NCBI GenBank assembly: GCA_002968845.1
Contig: PVBG01000007.1
Coordinates: 62,001-126,000, forward strand
Reading direction: 5' to 3'
Source of the DNA: Neorhizobium tomejilense
GTDB taxonomy: Bacteria; Pseudomonadota; Alphaproteobacteria; Rhizobiales; Rhizobiaceae
Length of the DNA stretch: 64,000 nucleotides
The notes under the pieces were generated by a model. That model searched no databases. It saw nothing but the letters and a program-made list of their open reading frames with translations, and had not been told where the DNA came from. Of the stretch, positions 9,976-19,860 are shown piece after piece. A program made the translations under genes and the position numbers. Within the stretch, counting starts at the first letter, position 1, and every line of letters starts with the position of its first letter.

Positions 9976-11892
9976 TCATCTCCGGATCGATTGCGTACGC
10001 ACCTGTACCTGGCCGGATCGACCTGCGCGTGTAGGGCGACGTTCCTCGCCGACCGCGACGATGATGGGATAGGTATCGGCCAGCCCGGCCAATTCCTCGA
10101 CGGTTATCGATAGTTTGGGTGTCCAGTTCGGGTAGGTGTCACTGGTCCCTGGCACGTTGGTGGGCTGTTTTTCGTCCGTCACATCGGCCAATCGCACGGC
10201 CACGAGCAACGAAGGCGTCTTGGCGATGAAGCGGTGCGCCATGACCGCCAGTGCCGGAATGTCATTCTCGCGTGCCGTCGTTTCGCTCATCGACGCGACT
10301 GGGAGTCCGGCCGTCTTGAATGCCCGCAGAACCTGTCGTCGTTCCCGCTTCCGGTCCCTAATCTGCTGGCGGCCAGCATCGCCGGAAACGAGCCCGTGGC
10401 TGATGCGCATCTCGACGTCTACCGCCTTCCACCATCCGGCAAATGTCTGGTGATCATGGGTCGACACACAGGCAAGCGCAAGGGACGGATAATCCTCGGG
10501 CAGCTTGAACCCACTCTTCGTCTGCTCGTAGGAGATTATCCGATAAGAGAGAATATTCGCCGCTGTCAATTGGGCTTGCAACCCCTTCGGCAGGTTACCG
10601 AGGTCCTCTCCGATCACCACGCAACGGTATCTCTCAGACAACGCCGCCAGAGTGGCGATCAACGACCGCTGAGGGTAGCCGACATAGGCTCCCTGGTCGG
10701 GTCCGTCCTCCGCGGGCACCAGAAATAGCCGGCGCAGGGCGGCGGCGTGATCGATGCGGACAGCACCGGCATATCGCATGACCGCGGACATCAGCTTTTC
10801 GAACGGTGACGGCTCGCCTTCGGCAATCGCCGAGGGATGAAACGCCGCCAGCTGCCAGTCCTGCCCACCGGCGGCCATCGGGTCCGGTGGGCTGCCGATG
10901 CTCGCTCCCTGGACATAAATCTGGCGGTTGCTCCAGGTCCCGGAGCCATCGAGCGCTTCGCCAACCGCGACATCGAGGTACAGCCCTATACGCATCCCCA
11001 GTTCCTGCGCGTGATCGGCAGCCTCCGAGAGCTGCCGATGCGCCAGCCATTGAAGCCATATGTGAAACGCGACCTCGTCAGCGTGTTCTTCTTCGAAGCG
11101 CGACACGGCCTCGCTTTTCGGATCACGGTATTGTTCCGGCCAGCGGTGCCAGCCCGCCTCTCCGCCCGAAACGACCTGGGCCTCGGAAATGGCTTCGAAC
11201 AGCGCATGAAGGCGGAGATCGTCGCCGCCGTCGCGACGGAACTCCGAGAATTCGCGAGCGGCGGCGCTCTTTTCACTTCGCAAATCCCGCGAACTCCGCC
11301 AGATTTTGCGCAGAACATCGAGCTTCATGCGCGCCACCCGTCGGTAATTCACCAAGGGCAGGAGCCGTAATTGCGCGATCTCGTCCTGCACTTGCCGGGA
11401 CGCGGCAAAACCCTCGACCCCGTCAACGGCGATATAGAGCGGATTGAGGAAACGACGGTTGGAAGGCTCATAGGGGCTGCATCGGTCGGGTGCGGCAAGG
11501 AAAGGGGCGTGGAGAGGATTGAGGCCGACAAAGTCGGCCCCCCAGGCCCTTGCCAGACCGACGACCGACCGGAGGTCGGCGAAATCGCCGATCCCCCAGT
11601 TCCGTCCCGACCTCAGTTCGTAAAGCTGGCACGACAGCCCCCAGACGCGATCGGTGCGCGCGAAATCCGGGAGGAAGCATTTCGGGAGATGGGAAACGAG
11701 CTCACGGGACTGGGTAGCCGGAAGCGCCTTCAATGCCGACAGGATTTTGTGCCGACCGGTCTCCGAGACCGGCACCTCCTCGCCGCTTGGCGAGGGCCGT
11801 TTTGCCTCCACCCCGTATTGGTTCGCGAGCTCATCCTGTTCCTTCGGGGCCTTCGATCCGCCTCTTCTCATCGGACTGACTTCCAATGCCAT
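9976..11892 (-). CDS. malQ: 4-alpha-glucanotransferase (amylomaltase, GH77)
   Basis: 638 residues. GH77 signatures are visible in order: LRSGRNWGIGDFADL, WGADFVGLNPLHA (substrate-binding DFxGxNPLH), LYLDVAVGEALDGSGTW, VRIDHAAALRRLFLVPA (nucleophile region), VVIGEDLGNLP (acid/base Glu) and ACVSTHDHQTFAGWW. It transfers alpha-1,4-glucan chains in glycogen or maltodextrin metabolism in the cytoplasm. The N-terminal ~85 residues are a variable extension. GAGGG precedes the ATG. No other glg or mal gene is adjacent. Confidence 0.92.
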   Translation of the reverse strand: MALEVSPMRRGGSKAPKEQDELANQYGVEAKRPSPSGEEVPVSETGRHKILSALKALPATQSRELVSHLPKCFLPDFARTDRVWGLSCQLYELRSGRNWGIGDFADLRSVVGLARAWGADFVGLNPLHAPFLAAPDRCSPYEPSNRRFLNPLYIAVDGVEGFAASRQVQDEIAQLRLLPLVNYRRVARMKLDVLRKIWRSSRDLRSEKSAAAREFSEFRRDGGDDLRLHALFEAISEAQVVSGGEAGWHRWPEQYRDPKSEAVSRFEEEHADEVAFHIWLQWLAHRQLSEAADHAQELGMRIGLYLDVAVGEALDGSGTWSNRQIYVQGASIGSPPDPMAAGGQDWQLAAFHPSAIAEGEPSPFEKLMSAVMRYAGAVRIDHAAALRRLFLVPAEDGPDQGAYVGYPQRSLIATLAALSERYRCVVIGEDLGNLPKGLQAQLTAANILSYRIISYEQTKSGFKLPEDYPSLALACVSTHDHQTFAGWWKAVDVEMRISHGLVSGDAGRQQIRDRKRERRQVLRAFKTAGLPVASMSETTARENDIPALAVMAHRFIAKTPSLLVAVRLADVTDEKQPTNVPGTSDTYPNWTPKLSITVEELAGLADTYPIIVAVGEERRPTRAGRSGQVQVRTQSIRR

Positions 11893-12065
11893 GATCCCTC
11901 GATCTGATCCATCGCGTTCCCTTTCTCCCAGCTCTCGTGCAGATCACGAAGCAAGAGCCATGGAACTATCGCGGCGCCCAGGTGTTCCGGCGGGCGAGCG
12001 AATAACGGGCTGGCCCGTGCCGCGGAACTGGAAAACGCCGATGGGTGAGTGCTTGAGCATCCTTG

Positions 12066-12977
12066 ATGTTTTATGATTGCGCGGTCATCGGCGGTGGTCC
12101 GGCGGGGCTGACCGCCGCCATTTATCTTGCCCGTTTCCATCTCAAGGTGATCGTGCTCGATGATCGGCGCGGACGAGCGGTCACGATCCCGATGACCCGC
12201 AACCACGCCGGTTATCCGGACGGGATATCCGGATGGGAGCTGGTCGAACGGATGCGAAGTCAGGCTACGCGCTATGGCGCAGAGTTTCTCTCGACGGAAG
12301 TCCTAGCTTTGGAGAAGAGCACAGACGGCTTTGTCGTCTCAAGCAAAAGTCAGGTCATCGAGGCTAAAACGGCTCTTCTGGCAACAGGTGTCATCAATCA
12401 CAGACCGCCTATGCCCGTTCACATGCACGATGAGGCCCTAGCCAAAGGCTTCATTCGCTATTGCCCTGTTTGCGATGGTTTCGAGGTCACGGATCAGGCC
12501 GTCGGAGTTATCGGAACCGGCGAACACGGTTTCAGGGAGGCGCTGTTTCTCCGGAGCTATACCACGGATGTTTCCCTGATCTCGCTTGATGATCGTCATA
12601 ACCTGTCGGAAAACCAGACGGAGGTCCTGATGCGGCACGGCATCAAGATAGTGACCGGCCCCGTCAAAGCTTTCGCTTTGCACGCCGATTCAATCACCGT
12701 CGAAGTCCCGGCCGGAGCGCTGAGCTATTCGGCCGTCTATCCGGCATTGGGCACCGAGGTGCGCTCGGGCCTTGCGAGATCGCTGGGGGCGGACTGTAGC
12801 GAAGAAGGGTGTGTTGAGGTGGACCGCCATCAGCGAACCACCGTGAGCGGCCTCTACGCAGCCGGAGACGTCGTGCAGGGCCTGGATCAGATCAGCCATG
12901 CCATGGGTCAGGCTTCTGTCGCTGCGACAGCTATCCGGAACGACCTGTCCGTGCAAAATCCCTTATTCCGTTCCTGA
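12066..12977 (+). CDS. Thioredoxin reductase-like NAD(P)/FAD oxidoreductase
   Basis: 303 residues. An FAD-binding Rossmann motif opens the protein (CAVIGGGPAGLTAAIYLARF). A CPVC motif (RYCPVCDGFE) stands at the place of the redox disulfide of TrxB, and a second GxG segment (GVIGTGEHGFREALF) binds NAD(P)H. The C-terminal GLYAAGDVVQGLDQISHA motif closes the FAD site. Family members reduce thioredoxin-like partners or small disulfides in the cytoplasm; the partner here is unknown. A TTG at 12063 is an alternative start. It converges on the SMP-30 gene with only 9 bp between. Confidence 0.85.
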   Translation: MFYDCAVIGGGPAGLTAAIYLARFHLKVIVLDDRRGRAVTIPMTRNHAGYPDGISGWELVERMRSQATRYGAEFLSTEVLALEKSTDGFVVSSKSQVIEAKTALLATGVINHRPPMPVHMHDEALAKGFIRYCPVCDGFEVTDQAVGVIGTGEHGFREALFLRSYTTDVSLISLDDRHNLSENQTEVLMRHGIKIVTGPVKAFALHADSITVEVPAGALSYSAVYPALGTEVRSGLARSLGADCSEEGCVEVDRHQRTTVSGLYAAGDVVQGLDQISHAMGQASVAATAIRNDLSVQNPLFRS

Positions 12978-12986
12978 CCGGCGCAA

Positions 12987-13904
12987 TCAGCCCAATGCCG
13001 CGCCGTTGGTCGCCACGAATACGGAATAGAGCGATTTGGTGGCGGTGATGAAAAGCCGGTTCCTGCGCGGGCCGCCGAAGGTGAGGTTCGCAACCGTCTG
13101 CGGCACGAGGATCTTGCCGAGCAGCACTCCGTCGGGCGAGAAGCAATGCACGCCATCGCCGGCGCTCGTCCAGACATTTCCCTTCATATCGACACGGAAA
13201 CCATCCGGCAGGCCATTGTCCAGGCTGCAGAAAATCCGGTCATTGGAAAGACGCCTGCCGTCGACGACATCGAACACCCGGATGTGCCGCGGCGCCTTGA
13301 TGTCGTGGCTGGAGGCGGAGTCGGCGACATAGAGTTTTGTTTCGTCCGGTGAGAAGGCAAGGCCGTTCGGCTGCCCGAAATCGGTGACGGCCGCCTCAAG
13401 GTCGCCGCTCACCGGATCAAGGCGGTAGACGTTGCGTGTATCTTGCTCCGGCTCGGCCCGGTAACCTTCGTAATCGGACTTGATGCCGTAGGTCGGATCG
13501 GTGAACCAGACGCTGCCGTCCGAGCGCACGACGACGTCGTTCGGCGAGTTTAGGCGCTTGCCCTGGTAGCGGTCGGCCAGAATAGTGATCGAACCGTCGA
13601 TCTCGGTACGTGTCACGCGTCTGCCGCCGTGCTCGCAGGAAACCAGCCGGCCCTGACGGTCGCGCGTATTGCCGTTGACGAAATTCGATGGCGAGCGGAA
13701 CACCGAAACACCGCCGTCCGGCGCCCAGCGCATCATGCGCTGGTTCGGGATGTCGCTCCAGATCAGGCAATTCAGGTCCGCGAACCAGACCGGTCCCTCA
13801 GCCCAGCGGCAGTCGGAATAAAGTTCCTCGAGTGCTGCGCTGCCGACGATCAGCTGCCGGAAGGCCTCGTCGTGAATCTCGTAGATGGAGGTTTTCTGCG
13901 GCAT
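12987..13904 (-). CDS. SMP-30/gluconolactonase-family lactonase
   Basis: 305 residues, a six-bladed propeller of the SMP-30/LRE family. Motifs are CRWAEGPVWFADLNCLIWSDI, NGNTRDRQGRLVSCEHGGRRV (metal-binding Asn region), LNSPNDVVVRSDGSVWFTDPTYGI, FGQPNGLAFSPDETKLYVADS and LPDGFRVDMKGNVWTSAGDGV. These enzymes hydrolyse sugar or aldonolactones with a divalent metal. It is the last gene of the ribose-type ABC operon, 24 bp after the permease, so it probably acts on the lactone of the imported sugar. Confidence 0.88.
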   Translation of the reverse strand: MPQKTSIYEIHDEAFRQLIVGSAALEELYSDCRWAEGPVWFADLNCLIWSDIPNQRMMRWAPDGGVSVFRSPSNFVNGNTRDRQGRLVSCEHGGRRVTRTEIDGSITILADRYQGKRLNSPNDVVVRSDGSVWFTDPTYGIKSDYEGYRAEPEQDTRNVYRLDPVSGDLEAAVTDFGQPNGLAFSPDETKLYVADSASSHDIKAPRHIRVFDVVDGRRLSNDRIFCSLDNGLPDGFRVDMKGNVWTSAGDGVHCFSPDGVLLGKILVPQTVANLTFGGPRRNRLFITATKSLYSVFVATNGAALG

Positions 13905-13928
13905 GGGAATGTGTCCGATTGGAGTTGT

Positions 13929-14876
13929 TCATCGGTTGGCTTGACGGCCGCCGGCGATGAGAATGACGGCGATGATGATGAGGCCGGTGAGGATGAGGCG
14001 GAACCCGGCGCCGAAGCCATAGGTGTTGAGCATCGACACGACAAGGAACATGAAGAGCGAGGCGCCCCATATGCCCGGAATGTTGGAATTGCCGCCCGCG
14101 ACGGCAGTACCGCCAATCACGACGACGGCAATCGACGTGAGCAGGTATTCGGAACCCATATTGAGTGCAGCACCTCCGGAGAAGCTCGCAAGCAAGTAGC
14201 CGCAGATCGAGGCGAGGACGGCGCAAAGAATGTAGGTGACGAGCCGCGTGCCATCGACCGGGATCCCCGTCATGCGGGCAGCAAACGTGCTTTGGCCGAT
14301 CGCCGAGATCCACCGGCCATAGATCGTCTTTTCGAGCAGCACCCAAGCGATGACGGAGAGGATGAGCGCGACGATGGCGATGTTGGGGACGCCGAACAGG
14401 TTGGATGTGGTGAAGATCGCCAATATCTCCGGGGGCTTGATGCGCAGGCCGCGGTTCGTCCAGATCGCCGTCGACTGGATGATGAAGCTCATGGACAGCG
14501 TCGCGATGATCGGCGGAATGCGCAGCAGCTTGATAAGCACGTAGTTGCCGATACCGATCCCGAAGCCTAGCAGAATCGAAACCAGCAGGCCGACGACGAT
14601 CATGCCGTCCTCAACGTCCATCAGCTTCAGCGCCAGCGTGCCCGAAAGCGTCATCGTGGCGGGCACGGAGAGGTCGATATTGCCGGGGCCGAGCGTGATG
14701 ACGAACATCTGGCCAAGCCCGACGATGACGGAGAAGGCCGCGAAAGTGAGAGCCGCCTGCGACAGGCCGAGCGAGCTTGCTCCGCCGGTGAAGAGGACGG
14801 TGACGATCCAGACGGCAATCGTGGCCGCGAAAGACCAGATCCAGGGTTTGGAGAAGAGAAGGCGTGCGCCGTTCAT
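13929..14876 (-). CDS. Ribose-type sugar ABC transporter permease
   Basis: 315 residues with 8-10 hydrophobic segments and the RbsC-family loops (VIVGLGQMFVITLGPGNIDLSVPATMTLSGTLA and GRWISAIGQSTFAARMTGI). It forms half of the transmembrane channel of a class CUT2 importer. Its ATG overlaps the stop of the upstream permease as ATGA, indicating translational coupling. The two permeases are different proteins, so the channel is a heterodimer. Confidence 0.9.
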   Translation of the reverse strand: MNGARLLFSKPWIWSFAATIAVWIVTVLFTGGASSLGLSQAALTFAAFSVIVGLGQMFVITLGPGNIDLSVPATMTLSGTLALKLMDVEDGMIVVGLLVSILLGFGIGIGNYVLIKLLRIPPIIATLSMSFIIQSTAIWTNRGLRIKPPEILAIFTTSNLFGVPNIAIVALILSVIAWVLLEKTIYGRWISAIGQSTFAARMTGIPVDGTRLVTYILCAVLASICGYLLASFSGGAALNMGSEYLLTSIAVVVIGGTAVAGGNSNIPGIWGASLFMFLVVSMLNTYGFGAGFRLILTGLIIIAVILIAGGRQANR

Positions 14877-15814
14877 CGGCTCTTCTCCCGCTTTTCCAGC
14901 CGGTTGAGGAGGAGGCGCAGCCCCAGCACGACGATGAGGATCGCTCCCTGAGCGCCGATCTGCCAGTCGGGGGGAATGCGCATGAAGGACAGGAACGAAC
15001 CGGCGAGCGTCAAGGTCAACGCCCCGATGACGGCGCCGATCGGCGAGACCTTGCCGCCGACGAACTCGCCGCCGCCGAGGATGACACCCGCGATCGACAG
15101 CAACGTATAGCGCAGAGCGATATTGGCGTCAGCCGAAGTCGTGAGGCCGACGAGCGCGATGCCGGACAGCACAGCGAAGAAACCGGCCAGCGCATAGGTT
15201 CCCGCACGGATGCGGATGACCGACCAACCGGCGCGTTCGACCGAGCGGACGTTTCCGCCGACGCCGCGGATCAGCACCCCGACGGAGGAGCGCATGATGA
15301 CGAAATGGGTGACCAGCGCGATGACGATGCTGGCAACGATCGCCATCGGCACAAAGGGTGGCCGGGAGGTCATCAGCCAGCGAGCCCAGCCCGGAGCTTC
15401 GCCGCCCGGAGACGGCAGCATGAGGACCGCGAGCCCGCCCCAGACGAAGCTCATACCGAGGGTCACGACGATCGAGGGCAATTCTCGAACGTGGATGACA
15501 ACGCCGATCACGGCGTAGGCCGCAATAGCGCCAAGGAAAATCAGCACTCCGATCGCCGGGGAGGCCTGCAGGAACGTCGCCGTCACGCAGGCGCAGAAGC
15601 TGACGAAGGCGCCCATCGACAGGTCGAGGTCGTTGACCGCCATGATAAGCATCTGCGCCACCGTCGCGAGTGCGATCGGCACGGCGAGATTGAAGAGCAG
15701 GTTCAGGCCGGTATAGCTCATGGCGCGCGGCTGCATGTAGAAGACGGCGGCGAGCAGCAGTGCCAGCGACGCGGCAGGGATGACAAGGCGGATCGTGCCG
15801 GTGGATATCCTCAT
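14873..15814 (-). CDS. Ribose-type sugar ABC transporter permease
   Basis: 313 residues, multi-spanning, with the family signature [26 protein letters not shown] and the later [42 protein letters not shown] segment typical of RbsC-type permeases. It pairs with the next permease. Its start overlaps the stop of the ATPase gene (ATGA), so ATPase and both permeases are translated as one coupled unit. Confidence 0.9.
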   Translation of the reverse strand: MRISTGTIRLVIPAASLALLLAAVFYMQPRAMSYTGLNLLFNLAVPIALATVAQMLIMAVNDLDLSMGAFVSFCACVTATFLQASPAIGVLIFLGAIAAYAVIGVVIHVRELPSIVVTLGMSFVWGGLAVLMLPSPGGEAPGWARWLMTSRPPFVPMAIVASIVIALVTHFVIMRSSVGVLIRGVGGNVRSVERAGWSVIRIRAGTYALAGFFAVLSGIALVGLTTSADANIALRYTLLSIAGVILGGGEFVGGKVSPIGAVIGALTLTLAGSFLSFMRIPPDWQIGAQGAILIVVLGLRLLLNRLEKREKSR

Positions 15815-17274
15815 GCCGCTTCGCCTCCGCTAAAGGAGGCTTCAAGCACATTCTTCTCGGTGATCTCGTCGCCTGCGAGCTCGGCGACGATCGCTCCTTC
15901 CCGGAAGACATAGACCCGGTCGCAAAGACGTATCTCGTCCATTTCGGTCGAATACCAGATGAAGGTGCGGCCGCTTGCCGCTTCAGAGCGGAGGATGCCA
16001 TACACTTCCTGCTTGGTGCCGACATCGACGCCGCGCATCGGATCGTCCATCAGCACGATCCTCGCGCTCGTCGCCAATGCGCGGGCGAACAGCACTTTCT
16101 GCTGGTTGCCGCCGGAGAGCGACAGGATGCGGTTTTTCATTTCCGGCGTGCGGATCTCGATGCGCTTCTTCCAGCCGTCGCCGAGCGCGCCTTCGCGGTC
16201 ATGGTCGACGATGGTCCGGGAGGAAAAATCGCCGAGCGAGGCGATGCTGAGGTTCTTCAGGATGCTCCAGAGCGGGAATATGCCGTTCAGGCTGCGGTCG
16301 CCGGCGACGAAGGCGATCTCCTTCCGGCTGGCCGGCCACCAGTTGCTGTTGCGGGAAAGATAGAGGTCGAGAAGCGTTTCCGTCTGGCCATGGCCTCCGA
16401 GACCGGCAAGGCCGATCATCTCGCCGCGATGGGCTTCGAAGGCAAGGCCGTGACCCCGTCGCGCGGGCATGGCAAGCACCGGCGCGCCGTTGCGTTTGTC
16501 GCCCGTGCGCTGCCATTCCTTTTCGCGCGCCACATTGCCCATCGCTTCGACGAGGCTGCGTTTGCTGAACTCCGAGGCGGAGCGGTCGGCGACGACCCGG
16601 CCATCCTTCATCACCACGATGCGGTCCGAGGTGGAGAGGATTTCGCCAAGGATGTGCGAGATCAACAGGACCGCGCCCCCCTTGCCGACGAACCTCCGGA
16701 TATAGGCCATCAGCTGCGCTGCCAGCCCTGCGTCGAGCGAGGATGTCGGTTCGTCGAGAATGACGAGTTTCGGCTTCCGGTTCAGCCCGGCGAAACTGAC
16801 GGCGATCTCGACCATCTGTCGCTCGGCGATCGAAAGGTCGTCGACCGTGCTGTCGCAGTCGATGCCGTGGCCGGGGAAAATATCCTGCAATTGCAGTCTG
16901 ACGAGGACGCCCGCCCTGCTGCGCCAGTTCCAGCCGGCGAGTTCCGCGTGCATGATGCGGGCGTTCTCATTGACGGTCAGGTTGGGACAAAGCGACAGTT
17001 CCTGGAAGACGCAGCGAACGCCATTGGCTCGCGCGGTCGAAATGCCGTGCTGGGTGCTGACGCCGCCATAGCTGATTTCGCCAGCATGCGGGTTCAAGCC
17101 GCCGTTGATGACGTTGACGATCGTGGATTTGCCGGCGCCGTTATGTCCGACCAATCCGACGCATTCGCCGGCATGGATGACAAGGTCGGCGCCGTCCAGT
17201 GCCTTCACGGCGCCGAAGGTTACCTTGATGCCGCGGGCGGCAACGACCTCTTGTCTTGTTGTCACTTCATTCAT
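15811..17274 (-). CDS. Sugar ABC transporter ATP-binding protein, two ATPase domains (RbsA/MglA type)
   Basis: 487 residues with two fused nucleotide-binding domains. Domain 1 has Walker [10 protein letters not shown], signature [12 protein letters not shown] and Walker [13 protein letters not shown]. Domain 2 has a degenerate Walker A ([12 protein letters not shown]), signature [15 protein letters not shown] and Walker [12 protein letters not shown], which is the normal asymmetry of RbsA/MglA. The ATG at 17274 is preferred to a Cys/Arg-rich upstream extension without family resemblance. It follows the binding-protein gene by 93 bp. Confidence 0.9.
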   Translation of the reverse strand: MNEVTTRQEVVAARGIKVTFGAVKALDGADLVIHAGECVGLVGHNGAGKSTIVNVINGGLNPHAGEISYGGVSTQHGISTARANGVRCVFQELSLCPNLTVNENARIMHAELAGWNWRSRAGVLVRLQLQDIFPGHGIDCDSTVDDLSIAERQMVEIAVSFAGLNRKPKLVILDEPTSSLDAGLAAQLMAYIRRFVGKGGAVLLISHILGEILSTSDRIVVMKDGRVVADRSASEFSKRSLVEAMGNVAREKEWQRTGDKRNGAPVLAMPARRGHGLAFEAHRGEMIGLAGLGGHGQTETLLDLYLSRNSNWWPASRKEIAFVAGDRSLNGIFPLWSILKNLSIASLGDFSSRTIVDHDREGALGDGWKKRIEIRTPEMKNRILSLSGGNQQKVLFARALATSARIVLMDDPMRGVDVGTKQEVYGILRSEAASGRTFIWYSTEMDEIRLCDRVYVFREGAIVAELAGDEITEKNVLEASFSGGEAA

Positions 17275-17367
17275 GCGAAACACGTCGTCGACAGTTCGGG
17301 AGGCGGTCGGGCACGGATCGGGACACGGCGCGCAACGGCGCCGCATCCTGTCTTGGGGAGGATCAGC

Positions 17368-18384
17368 TTACTTGGCTGCGCTGATGACTTTCTGGGCGTC
17401 TTCCAGCGAATACTCGACGTTGGCGACGCCACCCTTCTGGGTGCCGGCGAGATTGGTTTCGAGATTGCCCTGGTCGATGCGCAGGAAGGGCACCACAAGG
17501 TCCTTCTTGACCTGCTTGCCGTCGAGGATCTGCTGGGCCACCCAGAAGGCGAGCGTCGAAACGCCGGGAGCGATGGAGACGGACATCGTCTCGTAGCCGT
17601 TCTTGTCCTTCTGCTGTTTCCACCAGACGAGTTCGTCCTCGCGGTTGCCCATGACGATGGTTGGAGTGGGACGATTGGCGGCGGCGAACGCCTGGGCCGC
17701 GCCATAACCGTCGCCGCCCTGGGTTACGACGGCGGTGATTTCCGGAAGGCTCGGAAGGATGCCAGCGACAGCGCGCTGCGCGACGTCCTGCGCCCAGTCG
17801 CCGTTGACGGCACCGACAACCTTGAACTGCGGGTTTTTCCGGACGCCAGCCTGGATGCCCGCATGGATTTCGTCATCGACCGAAACCCCTGCAAGACCGC
17901 GAATCTCGAGCAGGTTCCCACCCTTCGGCAGCTTCTTGGCGAGATATTCGACCTGGCTTTCGCCCATCGCCTTGAAATCCACCGCGATGCGCCAGGCGCA
18001 CGGCTCGGTCACGATGCCGTCGAAGGACACGACGGTGATGCCGGCGTTACAGGCTTCCTTGACGGCGCCATTGAGCGCGGTCGGCGACGCTGCGTTGATG
18101 ACGATCGCGTCATAGCCCTGCAGGATCATGTTCTGGATCTGGGCGGCCTGCTCGGTCGCCTGGTTCTCGGCCGTCGTGAACGGATCGGCGGCAGCGACGA
18201 TCTTCTTGGAGACGGCTTCCTTGGTGATCTTGTCCCAGCTTGTCAGCATGGCCTGACGCCAGGAATTGCCGGCATAATTGTTGGAAAGGGCGATCTTTTT
18301 GCCCGAAGTATCGGCCAGGGCGGAGACCGGCCCGGCAACGCATGCGATAGCGACAGATGCGAAAAGCATCTTCCTGATGATCAT
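17368..18384 (-). CDS. Sugar ABC transporter periplasmic binding protein (RbsB type)
   Basis: 338 residues. The signal peptide (MIIRKMLFASVAIACVAGPVSALA) is followed by a Peripla_BP_4 fold: KIALSNNYAGNSWRQAM, QIQNMILQGYDAIVINAASPTALNGAVKEA, GITVVSFDG and AVVTQGGDGYGAAQAFAAANR. It captures the sugar and delivers it to the permeases. The ligand cannot be read from the sequence; the lactonase at the end of the operon suggests a sugar handled through its lactone. It is divergent from the GAF histidine kinase gene, which probably controls it. Confidence 0.9.
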   Translation of the reverse strand: MIIRKMLFASVAIACVAGPVSALADTSGKKIALSNNYAGNSWRQAMLTSWDKITKEAVSKKIVAAADPFTTAENQATEQAAQIQNMILQGYDAIVINAASPTALNGAVKEACNAGITVVSFDGIVTEPCAWRIAVDFKAMGESQVEYLAKKLPKGGNLLEIRGLAGVSVDDEIHAGIQAGVRKNPQFKVVGAVNGDWAQDVAQRAVAGILPSLPEITAVVTQGGDGYGAAQAFAAANRPTPTIVMGNREDELVWWKQQKDKNGYETMSVSIAPGVSTLAFWVAQQILDGKQVKKDLVVPFLRIDQGNLETNLAGTQKGGVANVEYSLEDAQKVISAAK

Positions 18385-18504
18385 GATTTCCTCCCTAGAG
18401 TTCTCGACGGGTTCTTCGGGCCGCTCCTCAACGGTTGTCCGAAGATAGTGATTGCGCTGAGCCCCGTTTGCTCAGTAAAGCGAGCATGGAGGAGAAATCA
18501 GATG

Positions 18505-18568
18505 TTGTATAGGCGCATACAAGCAACCTCTCTGCGGGTATTCGCGCAAAATTTGCGGGTTCCCGCAA
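18505..18568. promoter_or_regulatory. Cluster of palindromes in the divergent transporter/kinase promoter
   Basis: Three dyads lie between the binding-protein gene and the kinase gene. The first is TTGTAT-N6-ATACAA (18505-18522). The second is TGCGGG-N4-CGCGCA (18533-18548, imperfect). The third is TTGCGGG-TT-CCCGCAA (18553-18568, perfect arms). The TGCGGG half-sites of the last two are 21 bp apart, two helical turns, as for tandem dimers on one face of DNA. They are candidate sites for the LuxR-type regulator encoded downstream. Confidence 0.5.
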
Positions 18569-18612
18569 GACAAGAGCAGCAGCGAGGCGTCTAATAATTG
18601 GAGGACTGGAGG

Positions 18613-19860
18613 ATGTCCGTCATGCTCAATCCGGCGCCAAATGCGTTATTTGACCGCTATCTCGGAATTTCCCGGCTGCTGGCAGGCCAGCTCGATTTCA
18701 ATTCGATCATCCAGGCGGTGGCGGCTGAGATCAGCCATATCATTCCGCACGATCATCTCGACGTATGCATCAAGATGCTGGACGGGAAATACCACATCGC
18801 CTACGAGAGCGGGCTTGCGACCGCCTGGAGCCAGCAACCCCCGGCGCTGCTGACCGGCAGCCCGATCCGTACGCTCCTGTCCGGCGAGGTGGATTTCCTG
18901 CTTTCACCGGATGCTTGTGCCGATCCGCGCTTTCATTTCGACGGGGCGTTTTCGAGCCCGATAATCGAACTGTCCCTGAGAAGCCGGCTACATGTGCCGC
19001 TCAAGGTCCAGGGTGATATCATCGGCGCCCTGAGCTGCTCCAGCCATCAGCACGACAAGTACTCGATGGAGGATGTCGAGAACGCCCGCTCGATCGCCGA
19101 CCTTTTGGCACCTTATTTCTTTGCGCTGAGGGCTGCCGAACAGGCCAAACGCTCGGCGATCGTCGAGACGGAGGCCCGCGCCCGCGAAGAGGGATTGCGG
19201 CTGGGTGCGCTAAAGCTGACCGAGGCGCTGGAGGCCGAACGGCAGCGGATCGGCATGGACCTTCACGACCAGACGCTCGCCGACCTGACACGGCTCGCGC
19301 GGCGCATGGAGCGGCTTTCAGGACTTCCGGACTTGCATGGGGATGCTCTCGAACCGCTCTGCCGCACCCTCCAGCAGTGCATGCACGACCTTCGCCAGAT
19401 CATCGAGGAGGCCAAGCCGACCGTGCTGCAGCTTTTCGGCGTGGCGGAGGCGATCGAGAACCACCTGGAACGCTCAGTACGGGAAAGCGGCCTGCCCGTC
19501 GTCTGGCGGATGGTCGACGAGACGGGTGGAGCGTTGCTCGACCTCGACAGGACCGTGGCGACCGCGCTGTTCCGCATTGTCCAGGAAGCGGTCAACAACG
19601 CGATCCGTCATGGACAACCGAAGACGATCCTGGTGCATATGCGTATCCAGGGCGACGCACTGTCGATCGAGATCAGCGACGACGGGAGCGGCCTGCGCAA
19701 CACCCGCGACAAGGCGGGGCACGGGATAGGCAATATGAAGACGCGAGCGCGACTGATCTCGGCAAAATTCGAGATCGGCGCCAATCCCGGCGGGCGCGGC
19801 ACGACGGCCAAGGTCATGCTGTCGATGGAACGCCGGCATGTTGCGGAGAGGTTGGCATGA
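18613..19860 (+). CDS. Soluble GAF-domain sensor histidine kinase (HisKA_3 type)
   Basis: 415 residues without any membrane segment. Residues ~15-170 form a GAF domain. Then comes a helical linker and the HisKA_3 phosphoacceptor motif ERQRIGMDLHDQTLADLTRL with H218. The HATPase_c domain follows (FRIVQEAVNNAIRHGQPK, ISDDGSGL and GHGIGNMKTRARL). It should sense a cytosolic signal and phosphorylate the next gene's product. GGAGG 8 bp upstream supports ATG 18613 over a TTG at 18598. Its stop overlaps the regulator start (ATGA). Confidence 0.9.
   Translation: MSVMLNPAPNALFDRYLGISRLLAGQLDFNSIIQAVAAEISHIIPHDHLDVCIKMLDGKYHIAYESGLATAWSQQPPALLTGSPIRTLLSGEVDFLLSPDACADPRFHFDGAFSSPIIELSLRSRLHVPLKVQGDIIGALSCSSHQHDKYSMEDVENARSIADLLAPYFFALRAAEQAKRSAIVETEARAREEGLRLGALKLTEALEAERQRIGMDLHDQTLADLTRLARRMERLSGLPDLHGDALEPLCRTLQQCMHDLRQIIEEAKPTVLQLFGVAEAIENHLERSVRESGLPVVWRMVDETGGALLDLDRTVATALFRIVQEAVNNAIRHGQPKTILVHMRIQGDALSIEISDDGSGLRNTRDKAGHGIGNMKTRARLISAKFEIGANPGGRGTTAKVMLSMERRHVAERLA

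Noticed and set aside
16201..18594. Long open plus-strand frame across the sugar transporter genes
   Set aside because: It lies opposite well-supported ABC transporter genes and has no recognisable domain. Similar antisense frames at 20824-22878, 32517-34238 and 37258-39480 were rejected for the same reason.
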